Shown here: positions 43,410 to 54,009 of the stretch, one piece after another
Layout: every line of letters starts with the position of its first letter
Position numbering within the stretch: the first letter of the stretch is position 1
DNA from: Eutreptiella sp. 'Long Island Sound 2002'
Taxonomy: Eukaryota > Euglenozoa > Euglenophyceae > Eutreptiales > Eutreptiaceae
Length of the DNA stretch: 64,000 nucleotides
NCBI GenBank assembly: GCA_964036045.1
Contig: OZ038383.1
Span: 42,616,354-42,680,353 of the forward strand
Direction: 5' to 3'
Translations under genes and position numbers: made by a program
The notes under the pieces: model-generated
What the model saw: the letters and a program-made list of their open reading frames with translations, nothing else
Told to the model about the DNA's origin: nothing
Databases searched by the model: none

Positions 43410-44560
43410 ACCGAGGGCAATGGAACCTCTCGCCCCTACTTTGCCTCCATTTGGGATGGCAAGCAGCGAAAAAGCACGTCTCCAAACAACAATGTGGCCG
43501 TCACCTTTAATATCTGTGGCATTCAGTGCTCATGAAGATGTCCAAACCCACTGCAAGCCGGCTCCTGAGGCCCATTCAATGAGCGCATGGATGGCTTGCA
43601 GCCCAAATACACTACATACGGTTTACTCTACGGACACCCACCAACAGCTGCTTCTTACCCGTGAGCACACAAGGTGACAGTCTAATGTAGTGTGCCACGT
43701 TAGACAAGGAGCGAATATCACTGGGAGAGCCTGCTCAACGCAGACTCACACAGCAGTTTGGCGTCTGGCGAATGATGCTCTTGACTCAGCCCCCCCATGC
43801 TGCCCTCGGGTGTGGGGTGAAGTGGCGCATCTAACGTACAACCGCCGTCTGTCAATCGACAGCCGGCACGAGCGTTGCCGTGATCAGCATTGCCGTGATC
43901 AGCATTTCATGCTCGTCATATCCTTGTCGTATGCTGCTCTTGTCTCCCTGCGCTTGAATGGTTCTTCTCTTAGAGTAGGTGTGCTGTGGCCCATATTCTG
44001 AGATATCCCTACCCTTGTGCACATGCACAGGCACAACGAGGAGCGTGGTTCCGTATGGACAGTTTGGAATCAATTTGCCAAGACTCCAAGAGCTGCCCAG
44101 CAGTCATGGTACATGCAATGCAAATACTTTGATGCATGCTGCCAGGTGGTGTTGAAAAGGAATCAGTTGATCAGTTGCAAATGGGGTCTGGGTGGCTTCT
44201 CAGCTCTGGTTGGGTGGGTACCAAAAATTGGGACCTCCAAAATTCTTGTATTTCTATGCTGTCTGGCACCCCGAGGCATCATCACAGGTGGGCAGCCTGC
44301 TTTGCTGCATTTGCAAAAAGGGTTTTCAGAACTTTGTTTCGATCTCCTGATACCTTACTTCTTCTGCCGCCTCCTTTGCTATTGTAGCTGAACGGCAGCC
44401 ACAGGACTCTGCACAGCAGCAGTGTTGATGCAGAGCATGCATTACAAATACGGCCATGCAGAGCGAGTGCATGCAAAGAAAAAGCAAGCATTGAGCTTGG
44501 GCGTTAAGCGACAGAGGTACAAAGAAGCTTCCATTGTTTAGTTGGAAAGACTCAGTAGTT
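43410..44560. other. No recognised gene; probable intron
   Basis: Between the two exons of the unknown minus-strand gene. Contains a short direct repeat (GCCGTGATCAGCATT twice at 43879-43908). Nothing else recognised. Confidence 0.5.
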
Positions 44561-44561
44561 T

Positions 44562-44563
<2 letters not shown>

Positions 44564-44598
<35 letters not shown>

Positions 44599-44599
44599 G

Positions 44600-44630
<31 letters not shown>

Positions 44631-44660
44631 CAGTCGCAGTCAATTAGCAGTAGCAGCAGC
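44564..44660. repeat. (CAG)n/(TAG)n microsatellite
   Basis: About nine CAG units, GGG, six to seven CAG units, then TAG and further CAG units. In the minus strand it would give poly-alanine or poly-cysteine frames, which are spurious. Confidence 0.95.
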
Positions 44661-44789
44661 AGCGCAATTCTACTGTGACATAACGCAGCCATCCGCACTT
44701 TGGCGTTGTGGTGCTTATAATTGTGTTGCTGGCATGCCACATCATCTTGCAGCATTCATTTCTGTCCGTGTTCAGGGTACCTACAGCAC

Positions 44790-45494
44790 CTGTATTTCGT
44801 TCGACGGAGGTGGCAGCGGTGGTGGCGACGGAGGGGGCGAATCATGGACGGGTGCCCTGTTGTCCTCCCCGTACTGCATGGGCACAAACGCGGGTGGCTG
44901 CCAACGATCCCACCGCCCACCGTAGCCGTGGCCATACCCATCCTGGGGCCCTTGTGTGAGGGTCCCAGGGGCTTGCACAAAGCCGGTGTAGTCTGGCTCT
45001 GGCAGTGGCAATGGTGCATGGTTGGGCATATTGTCGCCCCATGTGGGAGGCAAGGCAGAGGGAACTGAGTAGCCAGGGTCATACGGTGGTGCACAGAGCA
45101 TGCGCTCAAATGATGATGGAATGAGGTCCGGGGTAGGTGCGTACGGCGTGTCCCAAGCTCCGCTGGCCCACATGGAGTCTACAGGCTGCATCCTGCTGCC
45201 GTACTGAGCGGCTTCTGGGGGCTGGAAATACCCCTCCTCATATGGGGATTGGGGATGGTACATGGGACTGTACTGTGGGCTGTACGGGTCGGAAGCAATG
45301 GGATGAGGGATGGAGCTGTGAGGCCGGGAGACGAAGTTGAAGGGGGCCAGGGCATTGTATGGGCCGGTCTGATATGGGCCACCGGGCTGACAGTGTTCTC
45401 CGTTGATCCCGAAAGGGCCTGTGAAGCACATTGTCCAACATGCCCCACACATGCCAACACTGCTAACCAGCATTACTTTCATCACATTGGGCAT
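44790..45494 (-). CDS. Exon of unknown proline/tyrosine/glycine-rich protein
   Basis: Open for 235 codons to a donor at ATACAG|GTGCTG (phase 0). Low-complexity but varied, protein-like sequence: PGGPYQTGPYNALAPFNF, DPYSPQYSPMYHPQSPYEEG, and a C-terminal PPPSPPPLPPPSNEIQ. The repeated P-Y spacing resembles prion-like or RNA-binding disordered regions. A possible acceptor (cttcacag) before GPFGINGEH means the ATG at 45494 may lie inside an intron. It joins in frame with 43220-43405. No domain recognised. Confidence 0.5.
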
Positions 45495-45595
45495 CTCTGT
45501 GTCCCCTCCTCCGATTTGTTATTTCGTCATGTCCTCTACCTCCTTGTTGACACAGGGGGGGGGGGGGAATTGCGGTCTGGGGGGGTCGAATCCAA

Positions 45596-45678
45596 TTGCG
45601 AAAAATTGCGGAAAAATTGCGGAAAAATTGCGAAAAATTGCGGAAAATTGCGGAAAAATTGCGGAAAAATTGCGATGT
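45596..45678. repeat. GCGGAAAAATT minisatellite, left cluster
   Basis: About eight 10-11 bp units (TTGCGGAAAAA/TTGCGAAAAA). A second cluster with the same unit lies at 46369-46462. The pair brackets the hAT fragment and the tRNA-like SINE. Confidence 0.9.
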
Positions 45679-45778
45679 CGTAAGCGGCCCTCCTGAACCC
45701 TCAAGGTGCAACAACTCTGGACAGGTGGCTCAGAATTCTCCGAATTTCACAGAAACAAATAGTCTATGGGCATTACAA

Positions 45779-46018
45779 TTACAGGAGTTGCCCCTCAATA
45801 TCACCGTGGAATTGCAGCATGAACCGAAGGCGGCGGATGTTGTCATCCAATTTGTGCTGCCGCTTTGAAACTGTCCCACACTGTGAGAAAAAGCGTTCCA
45901 CATCACCACCAGAAGTGGGCTGCGTAATCAAGAACAGCACCCTCTCTTGGAACGGTGAAGGGGCACGAGATTGCCACCATTCCTGCAAAGCAGTTGGCCC
46001 ATTTATATCAACAACATT
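45779..46018 (-). pseudogene. hAT transposase C-terminal dimerisation domain fragment
   Basis: Reads TALQEWWQSRAPSPFQERVL, FLITQPTSGGDVERFFSQCG and KRQHKLDDNIRRLRFMLQF. This is the hAT C-terminal pattern: P-L-x-W-W, then A-x-x-x-L-x-x-P-x-T-S-x-x-x-E-R-x-F-S, then the L-x-x-L helix. The frame continues upstream to 46150 but loses hAT character at the short-repeat tail. No catalytic or N-terminal part is adjacent, so it is a 3' remnant. Confidence 0.8.
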
Positions 46019-46116
46019 GCAACGGATGTATAGGCTCCATTGCTCTGATGGGGGGACCCGTAGCAAACTGTCCTGCGGGCGGCATGCACATGCAAACATG
46101 CAAACATGCAGGCATG

Positions 46117-46187
46117 AAAAAGACCAAAAAAGCGAAGGTAAAAAGACCAAAAAAGCGAAGGTAAAAAGACCAAAAAAGCGAAGGTAA
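46117..46187. repeat. 23-bp tandem repeat at SINE tail, three copies
   Basis: AAAGACCAAAAAAGCGAAGG plus three bases, repeated at a 23-bp period starting near 46121. In minus-strand reading it directly follows the tRNA-like sequence, so it looks like the tail of that SINE. Confidence 0.9.
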
Positions 46188-46191
46188 CTAC

Positions 46192-46267
46192 AATGCGCCC
46201 ACCTGGGTTTGAACCCAGGACCCTGGAATTACAGTGCAGCGCTACTACCAACTGAGCTATGCCAGGT
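46192..46267 (-). ncRNA. tRNA-derived SINE head (Tyr-like, defective)
   Basis: The minus strand has a perfect Pol III A box (TAGCTCAGTTGG) and B box (GGTTCAAACCC) at tRNA spacing, with a GTA anticodon in a seven-base loop flanked by a stem with one mismatch. The acceptor halves do not pair and the T arm pairs only with a shortened loop, so it is not a working tRNA. With the 23-bp tail repeats that follow, it fits the 5' head of a tRNA-derived SINE. Confidence 0.65.
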
Positions 46268-46368
46268 TCTGGTGACTGTGCAACATTTGAGAGTGTATGG
46301 AATAGTAAAAAAAAAAATTCTCATTGTTCTGCACCAGCGTGGGGAGGCAGTCAGAAAATCGGGAAGTG

Positions 46369-46462
46369 TGAAAAATTGCGGAAAAATTGCGGAAAATTGC
46401 GAAAAATTGCGGAAAATTGCGAAAAATTGCGAAATTGCGGAAAATTGCGAAAAATTGCGGAC
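46369..46462. repeat. GCGGAAAAATT minisatellite, right cluster
   Basis: About nine units of the 10-11 bp TTGCGGAAAAA repeat, in the same orientation as the cluster at 45596-45678. Confidence 0.9.
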
Positions 46463-46469
46463 CTCAATT

Positions 46470-48650
46470 TCCCCCCCCCCTGGTTGACACCATGTGGGTT
46501 TGTGGACCTCTGTGCCTGTCTCAAACGTATGGTAGCCAAAGTAATACAAGAGGGTGATTTTGCAGAGTTAGGTGCTCACCTCACAGTATCAAAGTTAAGT
46601 GGAGAGCTGGTACGGAGGCTTGGTTTGCGAGCCGCTCAACCCCTTGCGTTTTTGGCCTCGGACCTGTTGGCCAGGCATAACATTTTCTCGACAAACTTGG
46701 ATATGGCGGTTCTTGCATGTTTTTTCCACCACATGAAGAGTAGCAACAACAGAAATTCCCAGTGTTGCTTTTGCAAATACCCAGCATACTGCACACTTTT
46801 ATTGGTCCTACATGAGCAAAGGTTTTGAGTTTGTGGGGTCAGCCAATGCATAGGACAGCAGAGGTGTGGACAGCCTGTTTGAATCTTGTACAAGGGTGGA
46901 GAAAATTTAGTATGGGAAAAATACCCCCTGGAAACATTTAGTACAATTGTGGCGCAATTTTTCCCATCATTTTTGAGGGTTGTGGCGCAATTTTTCCCGT
47001 ACTTTTTTCTGCACATCAAGTTCAAGCTTTGTACCCTCTGCTAAACAGTAATGCCAGGATGTGGTGGCTGCTCAGTTGCAGATGCACTGTCCAAGAAACG
47101 GCAGACCTGAGTCTCTTTTGGGGGGGGGGGGGCGCTCATGATTGTCTGTGTCTGTAAGTACAGACTTGTGGCAATTATGTATTTGATATCTTTTCCACCG
47201 CCCAAGAAACAGCAGACCTGAGAGCTGACCTTGGGCCTTGCCCTTCAGAATGGAAAAGTGTGGCGCAGTTTTTCCCTTTCACTTTTAAGTATTGTGGCAG
47301 AATTTTTCCCGTGCTTAATGTTTCAGGGCAATAATTTTCCCGTCTTCAATCCCCCCACCCCTGTGTCCTTTTGGAACGAAATGTACCACTCGCTTCTCGG
47401 TCTTTTTTTCTTTTTAGAATAGGCGTAACACCATCATAGCGGCCTAACCATGGGCTGAGCGTTCATGGCGAGCCAAAGTCCAAAGAGCGTCAGCCTATCA
47501 TCAATCACACCCACATCCCATAGGTCAGACCTAGGTGCCATCACTAGCTCATATGATACATGTCGGACAAGGGAATCCAAGTAAACGAGCAGTGAAACTG
47601 GAGTGAAACACCGAGCCATGCAACTTTAACAATATACCTCTTTTGTGAAACATACAGCATACAACATAACACTCTAACCACAGGTGCACAAGGTCAAAAG
47701 TGGACGGAGACTTCATTTACCCCAGGTGGTGGTTGCGGCCGTCTGGGCAATAAGCCATAGCTACTGAGTTGTGGCTCATGGATGAGGTATGGATGTCGGG
47801 TTGAACCTCGGGACCATGGTCAACCGTGCACCGGTCTTCCCACCCAATGGCGGGACCTGGTCTGAAGCAAAATCTCCGAGGTTCCGTTTCATTACATGTG
47901 AGAGGATATTGTATACTTGAGGCACCGAGACTCCAGGACCATAGTCAACTGCGCGTCGGTCTCAAACTTCTATGTAATGTGATTGGACCACACAGGCACT
48001 GGTCTCCCAGGCGTCTAGCTCGCCGAGTGACTACCGGGTCCACCCATAGGACGTGGGACGGAGTCTGCTCTCACCATGGGGACCTCGGGTCCACGTCTAC
48101 CGTCTGGAGGTGGGGTACGTGGGTCTGCCGAACACAGTGCTATCTCACTTTTAAGAATACCGTTTTCCCAAGGCCAGGCTAGCACATATTCTTATTTTTG
48201 CAATATATAGCCCAAAGTGAGAGGAGCCCATATTTGTAGCCTACAATATTCTTATAGAAATATTCTTAACACTGCAACAACACTGTACAACTTGACCGGG
48301 ACAACTTGTTGCTGGAGTTAGACGGATGGGCATATGATACCAGATCAAGAACGGTGGACTTAGGTAAACCAAAATCGGACACATATTCCTGGCGCACACT
48401 TGCTCTCGAGGCAGGGATAGCTATGGCTTCCTCTTGGAAGTAAGGAGGAGTAGATGGTAACTAGACCAAACTGCACTGGCTGGGCACGGAAATCAACACA
48501 CATCTGTGTGGTGCTCACCTGCTCACTGGGCGGGGATGCAAATCTGAATAGAAGATGAACTAATAGAATTGGTTTACAAAAGTTGCACACACTCATCCAA
48601 GATGCAGCATGGTTCTCATTGTGTTTGGTTGAATAGATGTTGAAACTTGT
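46470..48650. other. No recognised gene
   Basis: A plus-strand frame at 46550-46828 (ELVRRLGLRAAQPLAFLASD) and its minus-strand complement are both open and unrecognised. TGTGGCGCAATTTTTCCC and variants recur four or five times at 46945-47340. A G run lies near 47120. Nothing is visible at 47.4-48.6 kb. Confidence 0.45.
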
Positions 48651-48655
48651 TTAAA

Positions 48656-49156
48656 TCATGTTGCACCATTCTTAGAACTTGACCATCGGTATATCCCTCT
48701 AGGCGCCGTGTGTCGGGAGCACTGTATAGGAACTGCAAGAGGTAGGGTAGGAGGTAGGTTCCATCCATCCATCCATCTTGACCGTTCACTTATCTCTATA
48801 GTACAGATGGATGCTCTTGACCATAGTCCATTTCTAGTAGTGGTGATCAATGATGCAAGATTTCGCCATTCAGCGTGCTCCCAAACAATCTCTCTGTGGG
48901 CAGTGTATTTAGGGTGATGTTCAAAATTTTTCATGACCGATTCACACACACTTATTTCACTAACCAACAGTTGGTACATGAGGAATTCCCAGTCCATGTG
49001 ATTTATCTTGTAGACAACTTTCGGGACCCGAGTTTTGATCATAGATGATTCCCAACATTGCCTTTCCCATTCCGGATTTGCATGTGCGGTCGCTTCTTCA
49101 GATTCCGATTGCAGGTTCAGTGATCCAATGTCACATTGTCCATTGCTACCATACAT
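48656..49156 (-). CDS. Uncharacterised ORF, third of a three-ORF group
   Basis: 166 codons, protein-like: MYGSNGQCDIGSLNLQSESE, KVVYKINHMDWEFLMYQLLV and FEHHPKYTAHREIVWEHAEW. It overlaps the previous ORF's end by about 40 bp in a different frame, as closely packed or frameshifted genes do. The region is visibly AT-richer than the rest of the window. No family recognised. It may derive from a virus or a transposon, but nothing visible settles that. Confidence 0.4.
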   Translation of the reverse strand: MYGSNGQCDIGSLNLQSESEEATAHANPEWERQCWESSMIKTRVPKVVYKINHMDWEFLMYQLLVSEISVCESVMKNFEHHPKYTAHREIVWEHAEWRNLASLITTTRNGLWSRASICTIEISERSRWMDGWNLPPTLPLAVPIQCSRHTAPRGIYRWSSSKNGAT

Positions 49157-49389
49157 GCGTTGATCTCTGTTTCTGGGCTTCCGATCTTCCTCGTAGCTTC
49201 GTAGGGAGACGGATCGTGTACTGCGATGGCTTCCCGACGAATCCGTTCACAAACTGCTTCTTCCATGAATTTTCCGGTGCTGTGCAAATCCTTCTTTGCA
49301 TCAATTTTCACTTCCGACTTGTCCTTTATTGGAATCAGCGATTCACACCTCTTTGTTGAAGGGGCATTGACTCCAAAGCGTGAGGCCAT
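49117..49389 (-). CDS. Uncharacterised ORF, second of a three-ORF group
   Basis: 90 codons starting MASRFGVNAPSTKRC, then KDKSEVKIDAKKDLHSTGKF and EEAVCERIRREAIAVHDPSP. Charged and helical in style. It starts 30 bp after the first ORF's stop. Could be the middle of one frameshifted gene with its neighbours. No family recognised. Confidence 0.4.
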   Translation of the reverse strand: MASRFGVNAPSTKRCESLIPIKDKSEVKIDAKKDLHSTGKFMEEAVCERIRREAIAVHDPSPYEATRKIGSPETEINACMVAMDNVTLDH

Positions 49390-49418
49390 ACATTTGCGTT
49401 GAGCAACGAACGAGTCTG

Positions 49419-49772
49419 TTACGGTGCAGCGGTCTTATTTCCTGGCACTCTTATTGGTTCCATACCACGTTTGTACCTGTAGTGTGGTATGTGTATGCGA
49501 ATCGCCCTAGTAGCATATTTTGGTCGTGCTTTTGATGGTAGACCAAGAATCTGCAGCATGGATCGTTCAGCTTGTAGACGGATTACATGTGGCTCCAAAC
49601 AGTATTTAGCCTTTATCGGATTTTGCGCAAACCTTTCTTCTCGTATTGTTCTGTGTAAATGATCTGTGCTTGATCCGTACGTGTCAGATTTCACTGATAC
49701 AGGCTCATGTTTCATGTGAGGCTCCACTGCGGGTTTGCAATGACTATTAACATACTTGATTTGTGATGCCAT
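49419..49772 (-). CDS. Uncharacterised ORF, first of a three-ORF group
   Basis: 117 codons with a good ATG start (MASQIKYVNSHCKPAV), then VSVKSDTYGSSTDHLHRTIR and KYCLEPHVIRLQAERSML, ending in a basic tail. Like the next ORF it begins with MAS. No domain recognised. A faint similarity to proteasome-maturation proteins was considered and not accepted. Confidence 0.4.
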   Translation of the reverse strand: MASQIKYVNSHCKPAVEPHMKHEPVSVKSDTYGSSTDHLHRTIREERFAQNPIKAKYCLEPHVIRLQAERSMLQILGLPSKARPKYATRAIRIHIPHYRYKRGMEPIRVPGNKTAAP

Positions 49773-50280
49773 GGGGACCTACCAGAGGGCTTGACGAAAC
49801 ACATGTTCTAGTGACAATTCGTAAAGCTCTAGCACGCCATGAAACAGATCATTCACCTAGTCACTCCGCGCTTCATCTTAGCCGCCTCTTTAGGTCACGG
49901 GCACAGCACTCCCGGAGCACACGGGACAACCATCTTCAAATCATTCCCAGTTTTGGTCATGTGTGTTAGGGACATTTTTGCCCGTAGGTTAAACAGCCCA
50001 CTATTTTATGTTATGTGGGTTTTGTATGCACGTTTCCGTTTGAAAATCCACTACCTGTACTGAACAAAGAAGAGGATTTGGTGACGACACACATGCATCA
50101 TTGATGTAAAACATACGTACAGAATTTGCCATTTTTTGGGGTGGAAGTTGTGAGGCAGAGATATGTGGCAATGCTCCTTATGGAAATTCATTCAAACTTG
50201 TAAGCGAAACGAATCATACTATTGAAGTGATGGGCATGCAAAGCCCGCAATTAGAAACATGAAGTAACAGTACTGAACTG
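49773..50280. other. No recognised gene; AT-richer flank
   Basis: Continues the AT-rich composition of the three-ORF block. Short incidental ORFs only. A promoter for the minus-strand ORFs would be expected here, but no motif can be named. Confidence 0.4.
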
Positions 50281-50286
50281 CTTGTT

Positions 50287-50892
50287 CTAAAAGGGACAGT
50301 AATAGTAGGGTGAAAAACGACGAAATGTGAAATTTGCGCTCTGCATGGTGCAAAAAATCCAAAACCTACAAAATCGATGCACGGAAGGGCCACAACAAAC
50401 ACATCTCCTGCCTTTCTTGGCCGGAGGCTCGGCATGCTTCGCCTTGTGAACGAGACGCCAAAGTATTATCGGGAGCCTAGGGGGCCTGCTAAGCGTTGTT
50501 TTGGTTCCCTTGCACCCCGTAAAGCGCATTGTCCGAAATTTCCACAAAAGAGACCCAATGTTTTTGAGGTTGCATGAGAAAGGACTCCTCGTCAGTAGTG
50601 GACATGATGGTGTCATGGGGGTGGTAAGGCCATAGCGCTCGTCCGGTCTCCACTGTAACTGGCTGGACGTGGGCAACGAGTGGATGGGGGTCTGTCTGCA
50701 TGCGTCTTTGAGGGAGAGCAAGCGGAGTGTGTGAGGTGTGGGTTGGGGGATTAAATAGTTGTCCTTGCCCTTCTTCTTGCTTGTGGGGCGCCTCCTAGCA
50801 AAGAGGACGTCACCGGACTGGTCGTCCCCCACATGCAGCTTCACGGTGTTGTTGGAGTCGGTGGGGAGCCTAGAGGTGATGATGCGGTGCAA
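50287..50892 (-). pseudogene. Possible LINE C-terminal segment with zf-RVT-like motif
   Basis: 201 codons open. The C-terminal part reads LPIILWRLVHKAKHAEPPAK, KGRRCVCCGPSVHRFCRFW and IFCTMQSANF, compatible with the zinc-knuckle (C-x2-C...H...C) after the reverse transcriptase of many LINEs, where L-W-R-L-x-H is a common lead-in. The N-terminal 100 residues are not recognised. The 42-bp satellite begins immediately upstream. RT motifs are absent, so it is at best a fragment. Confidence 0.35.
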
Positions 50893-50924
50893 ATCCTCCG
50901 AATTCTTGGGATGAAGGGAGAATT

Positions 50925-52860
50925 GGAAGATGGACTCCCACGCTTTTGGTGTGGCCCGTGGAGTTGGGGATGCGGGACTTCCACGCCGTTGCTATGGCCT
51001 CAAGGAGATGGGGACATGGTCTCCCATGTCTTTGGTGTGGGCCCTTGAGTTGGGGCTGCGGACTCCCACGCTTTTGGTGTGGCCCCTCAAGTTGTGGTTA
51101 CGGACTCAGACACTTTTGGCGTGGCCCTTTGAGTTTGGGATGCGGACTCCCACACTTTTTTCATTTGGCCCCTGGACTTGGGGATGCGGGACTTCCACGC
51201 CATTGGTGTGGCCTCAAGTAGATGGGGACACGGCCTCCCACGCCTTTGGCATGGTCCCTTGAGTTGGGGCTGCGGACCCGCAAGCTTTTGGTGTGGCTCG
51301 TCAAGTAGGGGATACGGACTCCCAGGCTTTGGGCCTGGCCTTTGGAGACAAGGATACCGACCCCCACGCTTTTGGTATGGCCCTTCCAATGGGAGATACG
51401 GACTCCCACACTTTGGGCATGCCCCGTCAAGTAGCTGATACGGACTGCCACGCTTTTGGTGTTGCCCCTCCAATTGGAGACCCCAACTCCCGCGCTTTTG
51501 GTGTAACCCCTCAAGTAAGGGATACGGACGCCCACACTTGCGAGGGGGGGCCTTGAGTTGCGGATGCAAACTCCCACACTTTTGCTAGTGGTTGTCAAGT
51601 TGACGATATAAACTCCCCCACTTTTGCCGTTGACCCTCAAGTTCGGGATACGGACTCCCACGCTTGTGGTTACTGAGACTGTGTGGCCCATCAAGTTGGG
51701 GATGTGGACTCCAACGCTTTTGGCGTGGCCCCCAGAGTTGGGGGTTCCAACTCGCACGCTTTTGGCGTGGCCCATCAAGTTGGGGATACGGACTCCCACG
51801 CTTTTGGCATGGACCCTTGAATTGTGGATGCGGACTCCAATGCTTTTGGTGTGGCCCGTCAAGTAGGGGATGCGGACTCCCACGCTTTTATTGTTGATCC
51901 TCGAGTTCGGGATACGGACTCGCACGCTGTTGGTGTGGCTTTGAGTTGAGGGATTGGCATCTCCACGCCTTTGGCATGGCCCCATCCAACTAAGGAGACA
52001 GAGTTCCATGGGTTTGGTGTGGGCCCAAGTAGGGGATCCGGGGATACGCACTCCCAGGCTTTTCGCGTGGCCTCTAGACACAAGGATATGGACCCCCACG
52101 CTTTGGGCATGGCCCCTCCTATTGGGGATATGGACTCCCACGCTTTGGGCAGGGCACGTCAAGTGGGGGATACGGACTCCCACTCTTTTGGTGTTGCCCC
52201 TCAAATTGGGGACACCAACTCCCACACTTTTGGTGTGACCCCTCAAGCAGGGGATACGGCCTGGCCACACTCTTGGTGTGGCACCTCAAGTTGGAGATAT
52301 GGACTCCCACACTTTTGGTGTGGCCCGTGGAGTTTAATTGAGGACGCGGGACTTCCAAGCCGTTGCTATGGCCTCAAGGAGATGGGGACATGATATCCCA
52401 CGCCTCTAGTTGGGGCTGCGGACTACCAGGCTTTTGGTGTGGCGCCTCAAGCTGTGGTTACGGACTCCCACGCTTTTGGCGTGGCCCTTTGAGTTTGGGA
52501 TGCGGACTCCCACATTTTTTTTTCGATTTGGCCCCTGGACTTGGGCATGCGGGACTTTCATGCCGTTGGTGTGGCCTCAAGTAGATGGGGACACGGTCTC
52601 CAAGGCCTGTGGCGTGGCCCCTTCAGCTGGGGCTGCGAACCTGCAAGCTTTCGGTGGGGCCCGTCAAGTAGGGGATGCCGACTCCCAAGCTTTGGGCCTG
52701 GCCTTTGGAGACAAGGATGCGGACCCCCGGGCTATTGGTGCGGCCCCTTGAATCGGGGATACAGACTCCCACGCTCTGGGCGTGCCCCGTCAAGTAGGGG
52801 ATACCGACTCCCACGATTTGGGCGTTGCCCCTGCAATTGGGGACACCATGGAACTCCAGA
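50925..52860. repeat. 42-bp satellite array 1 (about 46 units)
   Basis: Core CGGACTCCCACGCTTTTGGT followed by GTGGCCCCTCAAGTTGGGGATA. Unit starts at 51059, 51101 and 51143 give an exact 42-bp period. The minus strand has an open frame of 369 codons built from 14-residue repeats (KSVGVRIPNLRGHT type), and other frames are open too. Units vary by point changes but rarely in length. The array ends beside a short GGGTTAGGG motif. Confidence 0.97.
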
Positions 52861-54009
52861 TAGGGTTAGGGTCACCGAGCTGGTGGAACGAGTCGTGGTT
52901 TTATAACCCTTTTTAGTGTCTAGGGCGGACCTACCACGTTTAGCAGCAGCAGCAGCAGCAGCAAGCAAGCAGCAAGCAGCAGCACGCGCGAAATGGGTAA
53001 AAATCAGAATTCCGTCGTGGTGCTTCAGATTCAGGTGAAATTGTGGTGGATGATACCTATGGGTGTGCAGTACAATCACACAAAGTTTGAGCAAGAAACT
53101 CGACGGTGGCGGCCGGGAACGGGATTCGCAAGTAGCGGACCTCGGTTTCAAAAACTGCAGTTTAGGGCCAAAAACCGCCATTTTTGGGCCAAAAAAAGCC
53201 TTGGAACACATTCAAAAGGCCAAACGAACGGAAATTAAACGGCGCAGCTTGACCCTCCGTGTCAACGAGCTCTTTGCGGCCCTCTAACTCCATGATATGT
53301 CCCGGAAACAGCCCAAAAAGGCCCCCAGAAGCTCCAAATGCCGACAGCCACAAACCAAGAATAGGCCATATCTTTGGCTACATGGCTCAAAGTGTGATTC
53401 CGAGGGCACCTACTCCACCCGCAACCCCCCTCGTTTTGTGGTTTCCACCCCTCAGAATTGCCCAAACGGACGCCTAGACCCCAACACCTAGGCCCACTAG
53501 GCTGCGGCAAGCTGCAAGCTCAAGCCCAAACAAGTGGGTGCCCAAATGGGTCAACAGGGTCCAGTGGGGGCAAAAAGATGACTTGTCTCAAAAATGATCC
53601 TAGACCATGTGCGACGCTAAAACAAGTGTTTTTGGACCGTTTTGAGCTTGTGGTGGCCCATTTTGGTCCTCCGAAAATCCCAAAATGCCTTGAAAATGGG
53701 CTATTTTGGGGCCAAAAATGGGTCAAAACTGGGTCAAAAACGCATTTTTCCAAAACTCATCCTAGACCATTTGGGGTGCACCAACGGGTGAAATGAGCCC
53801 GTTTTGACCCCATTTTGGGGGCATTCTGGCCCCTCAGAAGTCCAAAAAGCCTTGAAAGTGGGCCTCGTGGTGATGGGGTTCACTTGCAAGCTGATTTCAC
53901 TTTGTCAAGAGCCATCAATGTGTGAATCATTCTTGATGTCCCTCACCAGTCATAGCTGATGTTTCCTCCCCCACCAGCTCGGTCCCAATATTCAGTCTTG
54001 ATTGGGTTA
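52861..54009. other. Spacer between 42-bp arrays
   Basis: Non-satellite DNA with an (AGC)n/AGCA microsatellite (about 52938-52985) and frequent CCAAAATGGG-type words at 53640-53850. No ORF recognised. TAGGGTTAGGG-type words occur at both edges (about 52861-52872 and 54004-54013). Confidence 0.6.

Noticed and set aside
44781-45460. Alternative plus- and minus-strand ORFs over the P/Y-rich exon
   Set aside because: Shadow frames; only the minus frame ending at ATACAG|GTGCTG has a compatible downstream exon.
46192-46267. Functional tRNA-Tyr gene
   Set aside because: Acceptor stem halves do not pair and the T arm is defective; better explained as a SINE head.
49419-49772. Proteasome-maturation (UMP1/POMP-like) protein
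   Set aside because: Only VKSD..GS and a short R/L-rich stretch resemble it; the conserved C-terminal part of that family is absent.
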